A stretch of 64,000 nt of DNA from Pyrocephalus nanus. Lineage: Eukaryota > Chordata > Aves > Passeriformes > Tyrannidae. This document shows, in pieces, positions 63,401-64,000 of the stretch. Made by a program: the position numbers and the translations under genes. The notes under the pieces are model-generated. The model did no database searches. It saw nothing but the letters and a program-made list of their open reading frames with translations, and was not told the DNA's origin. Position 1 is the first letter of the stretch, and each line of letters opens with the position of its first letter. Location: the NCBI GenBank assembly GCA_038380795.1, contig CM076268.1:2343501-2407500 (forward strand). The letters are read 5' to 3'.

Positions 63401-64000
63401 TTTTTGTGCAGGGCTAAGTCAGTGTAAAATGCTTGAGAAAAGTCCCTAATCCAGTACATATTCCATGTAAAATATAACCTGTTCTCTTAGAACAGCCATA
63501 CCAAATCAAACCAATCCTTTCTATTCTCTGTTTTTATTCTGAGGGCTGAACACTGTCCCTGGTTTCCTGCTTAGCTCGGGATGACACAACATATTAATGG
63601 CCTGATCACTCAACTCTCCAGTGCCTCAATTTTTGGTTTTTTAAAATGTCAGCAGCGTTACCCTGCTCTGTAAATTGGTGAAGAACTTGCACCAGTAAGC
63701 CAAGTAAATGCTTTCAGTACATGTAAGTGTTGTGCTCACTGGATGTAGCTTTTCCAGGTGCAGAAGGCTGGAGAAACTCAGCAAGTTTAATTTCAAAGTC
63801 AATATTTTTTCAGCCAACCTCACATATTTGTAAACAAGGATCCCTGGCTTTATGAACGCTCTCTTGACTGCAGTTTCAGAGGTCAGTGACTCAGTTCCCA
63901 GACTTAGTCCTGCAAAAAACTAATATACTTGCTTGGATTAGAATCTGAAACCTAACCCTCGTCTGGCCATTAACAAACTGTTTTGATGTGCAAGTCTCCC

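Larger units (their letters stand above)
55100..64000. other. Right flank, no recognised gene
   Basis: 8.9 kb upstream of NSMCE4A. By synteny TACC2 would lie further right on the plus strand, but no TACC2 coding exon was recognised. It contains an (AAAAT)n repeat, a TATA-plus-splice-donor candidate near 57.75 kb and an exon-like open frame at 60.3 kb. Confidence 0.6.

Overview
This is vertebrate nuclear DNA, almost certainly from a bird. The window is mostly AT-rich, low-CpG introns and flanks with two sharp CpG islands. It contains spliced vertebrate genes and several CR1-type retroposon 3' ends of the avian kind, ending in runs like 'aaggtcccttccaa...ccaaacca'. The CR1 variants look neoavian, perhaps passerine, but I cannot fix the species. 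No bacterial or phage genes, CRISPR array, tRNA or rRNA was seen.

Two protein-coding genes lie head to tail on the minus strand. (1) ATE1, arginyl-tRNA--protein transferase, runs from about 43.9 kb down to 18.9 kb and continues out of the left edge. I could place two alternative first exons (43822-43909 and 43509-43611), exons 2-6, a pair of alternative 129-nt exons 7 (35667-35795 and 34555-34683), a 33-nt exon 8, exon 9 and exon 10. The last ~100 codons are not in the window, so at least 18.9 kb of the next intron fills positions 1-18921. (2) NSMCE4A, the Nse4 kleisin-type subunit of the SMC5/6 complex, is complete in ten coding exons from 54073 to 45619 and encodes about 390 residues. The reading frame is kept across every junction. 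The order ATE1-NSMCE4A matches the mammalian FGFR2-ATE1-NSMCE4A-TACC2 block, so FGFR2 would be expected to the left and TACC2 to the right.

Layout: 1-18921 ATE1 intron 10, with CR1 pieces, poly-A tracts and a perfect 18-copy 11-bp minisatellite at 9016-9213; 18922-43909 ATE1 exons and introns; 43.4-44.05 kb CpG island covering both ATE1 first exons; 43910-45618 short intergenic spacer with a CR1 copy and the NSMCE4A 3' UTR; 45619-54073 NSMCE4A; 53.7-54.5 kb CpG island of the NSMCE4A promoter; 54.5-64 kb right flank with a CR1 copy carrying a 36-T tract, an (AAAAT)n repeat and some weak exon or promoter candidates but no recognised gene.

The two genes have unrelated known roles: N-terminal arginylation for the N-degron pathway, and genome maintenance by SMC5/6. 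Their adjacency looks like conserved synteny rather than a functional unit. The most interesting content is the ATE1 architecture: two CpG-island first exons, each with its own CGYC motif and the same splice phase, combined with two interchangeable 43-codon exons 7. This gives four possible proteins from one locus.
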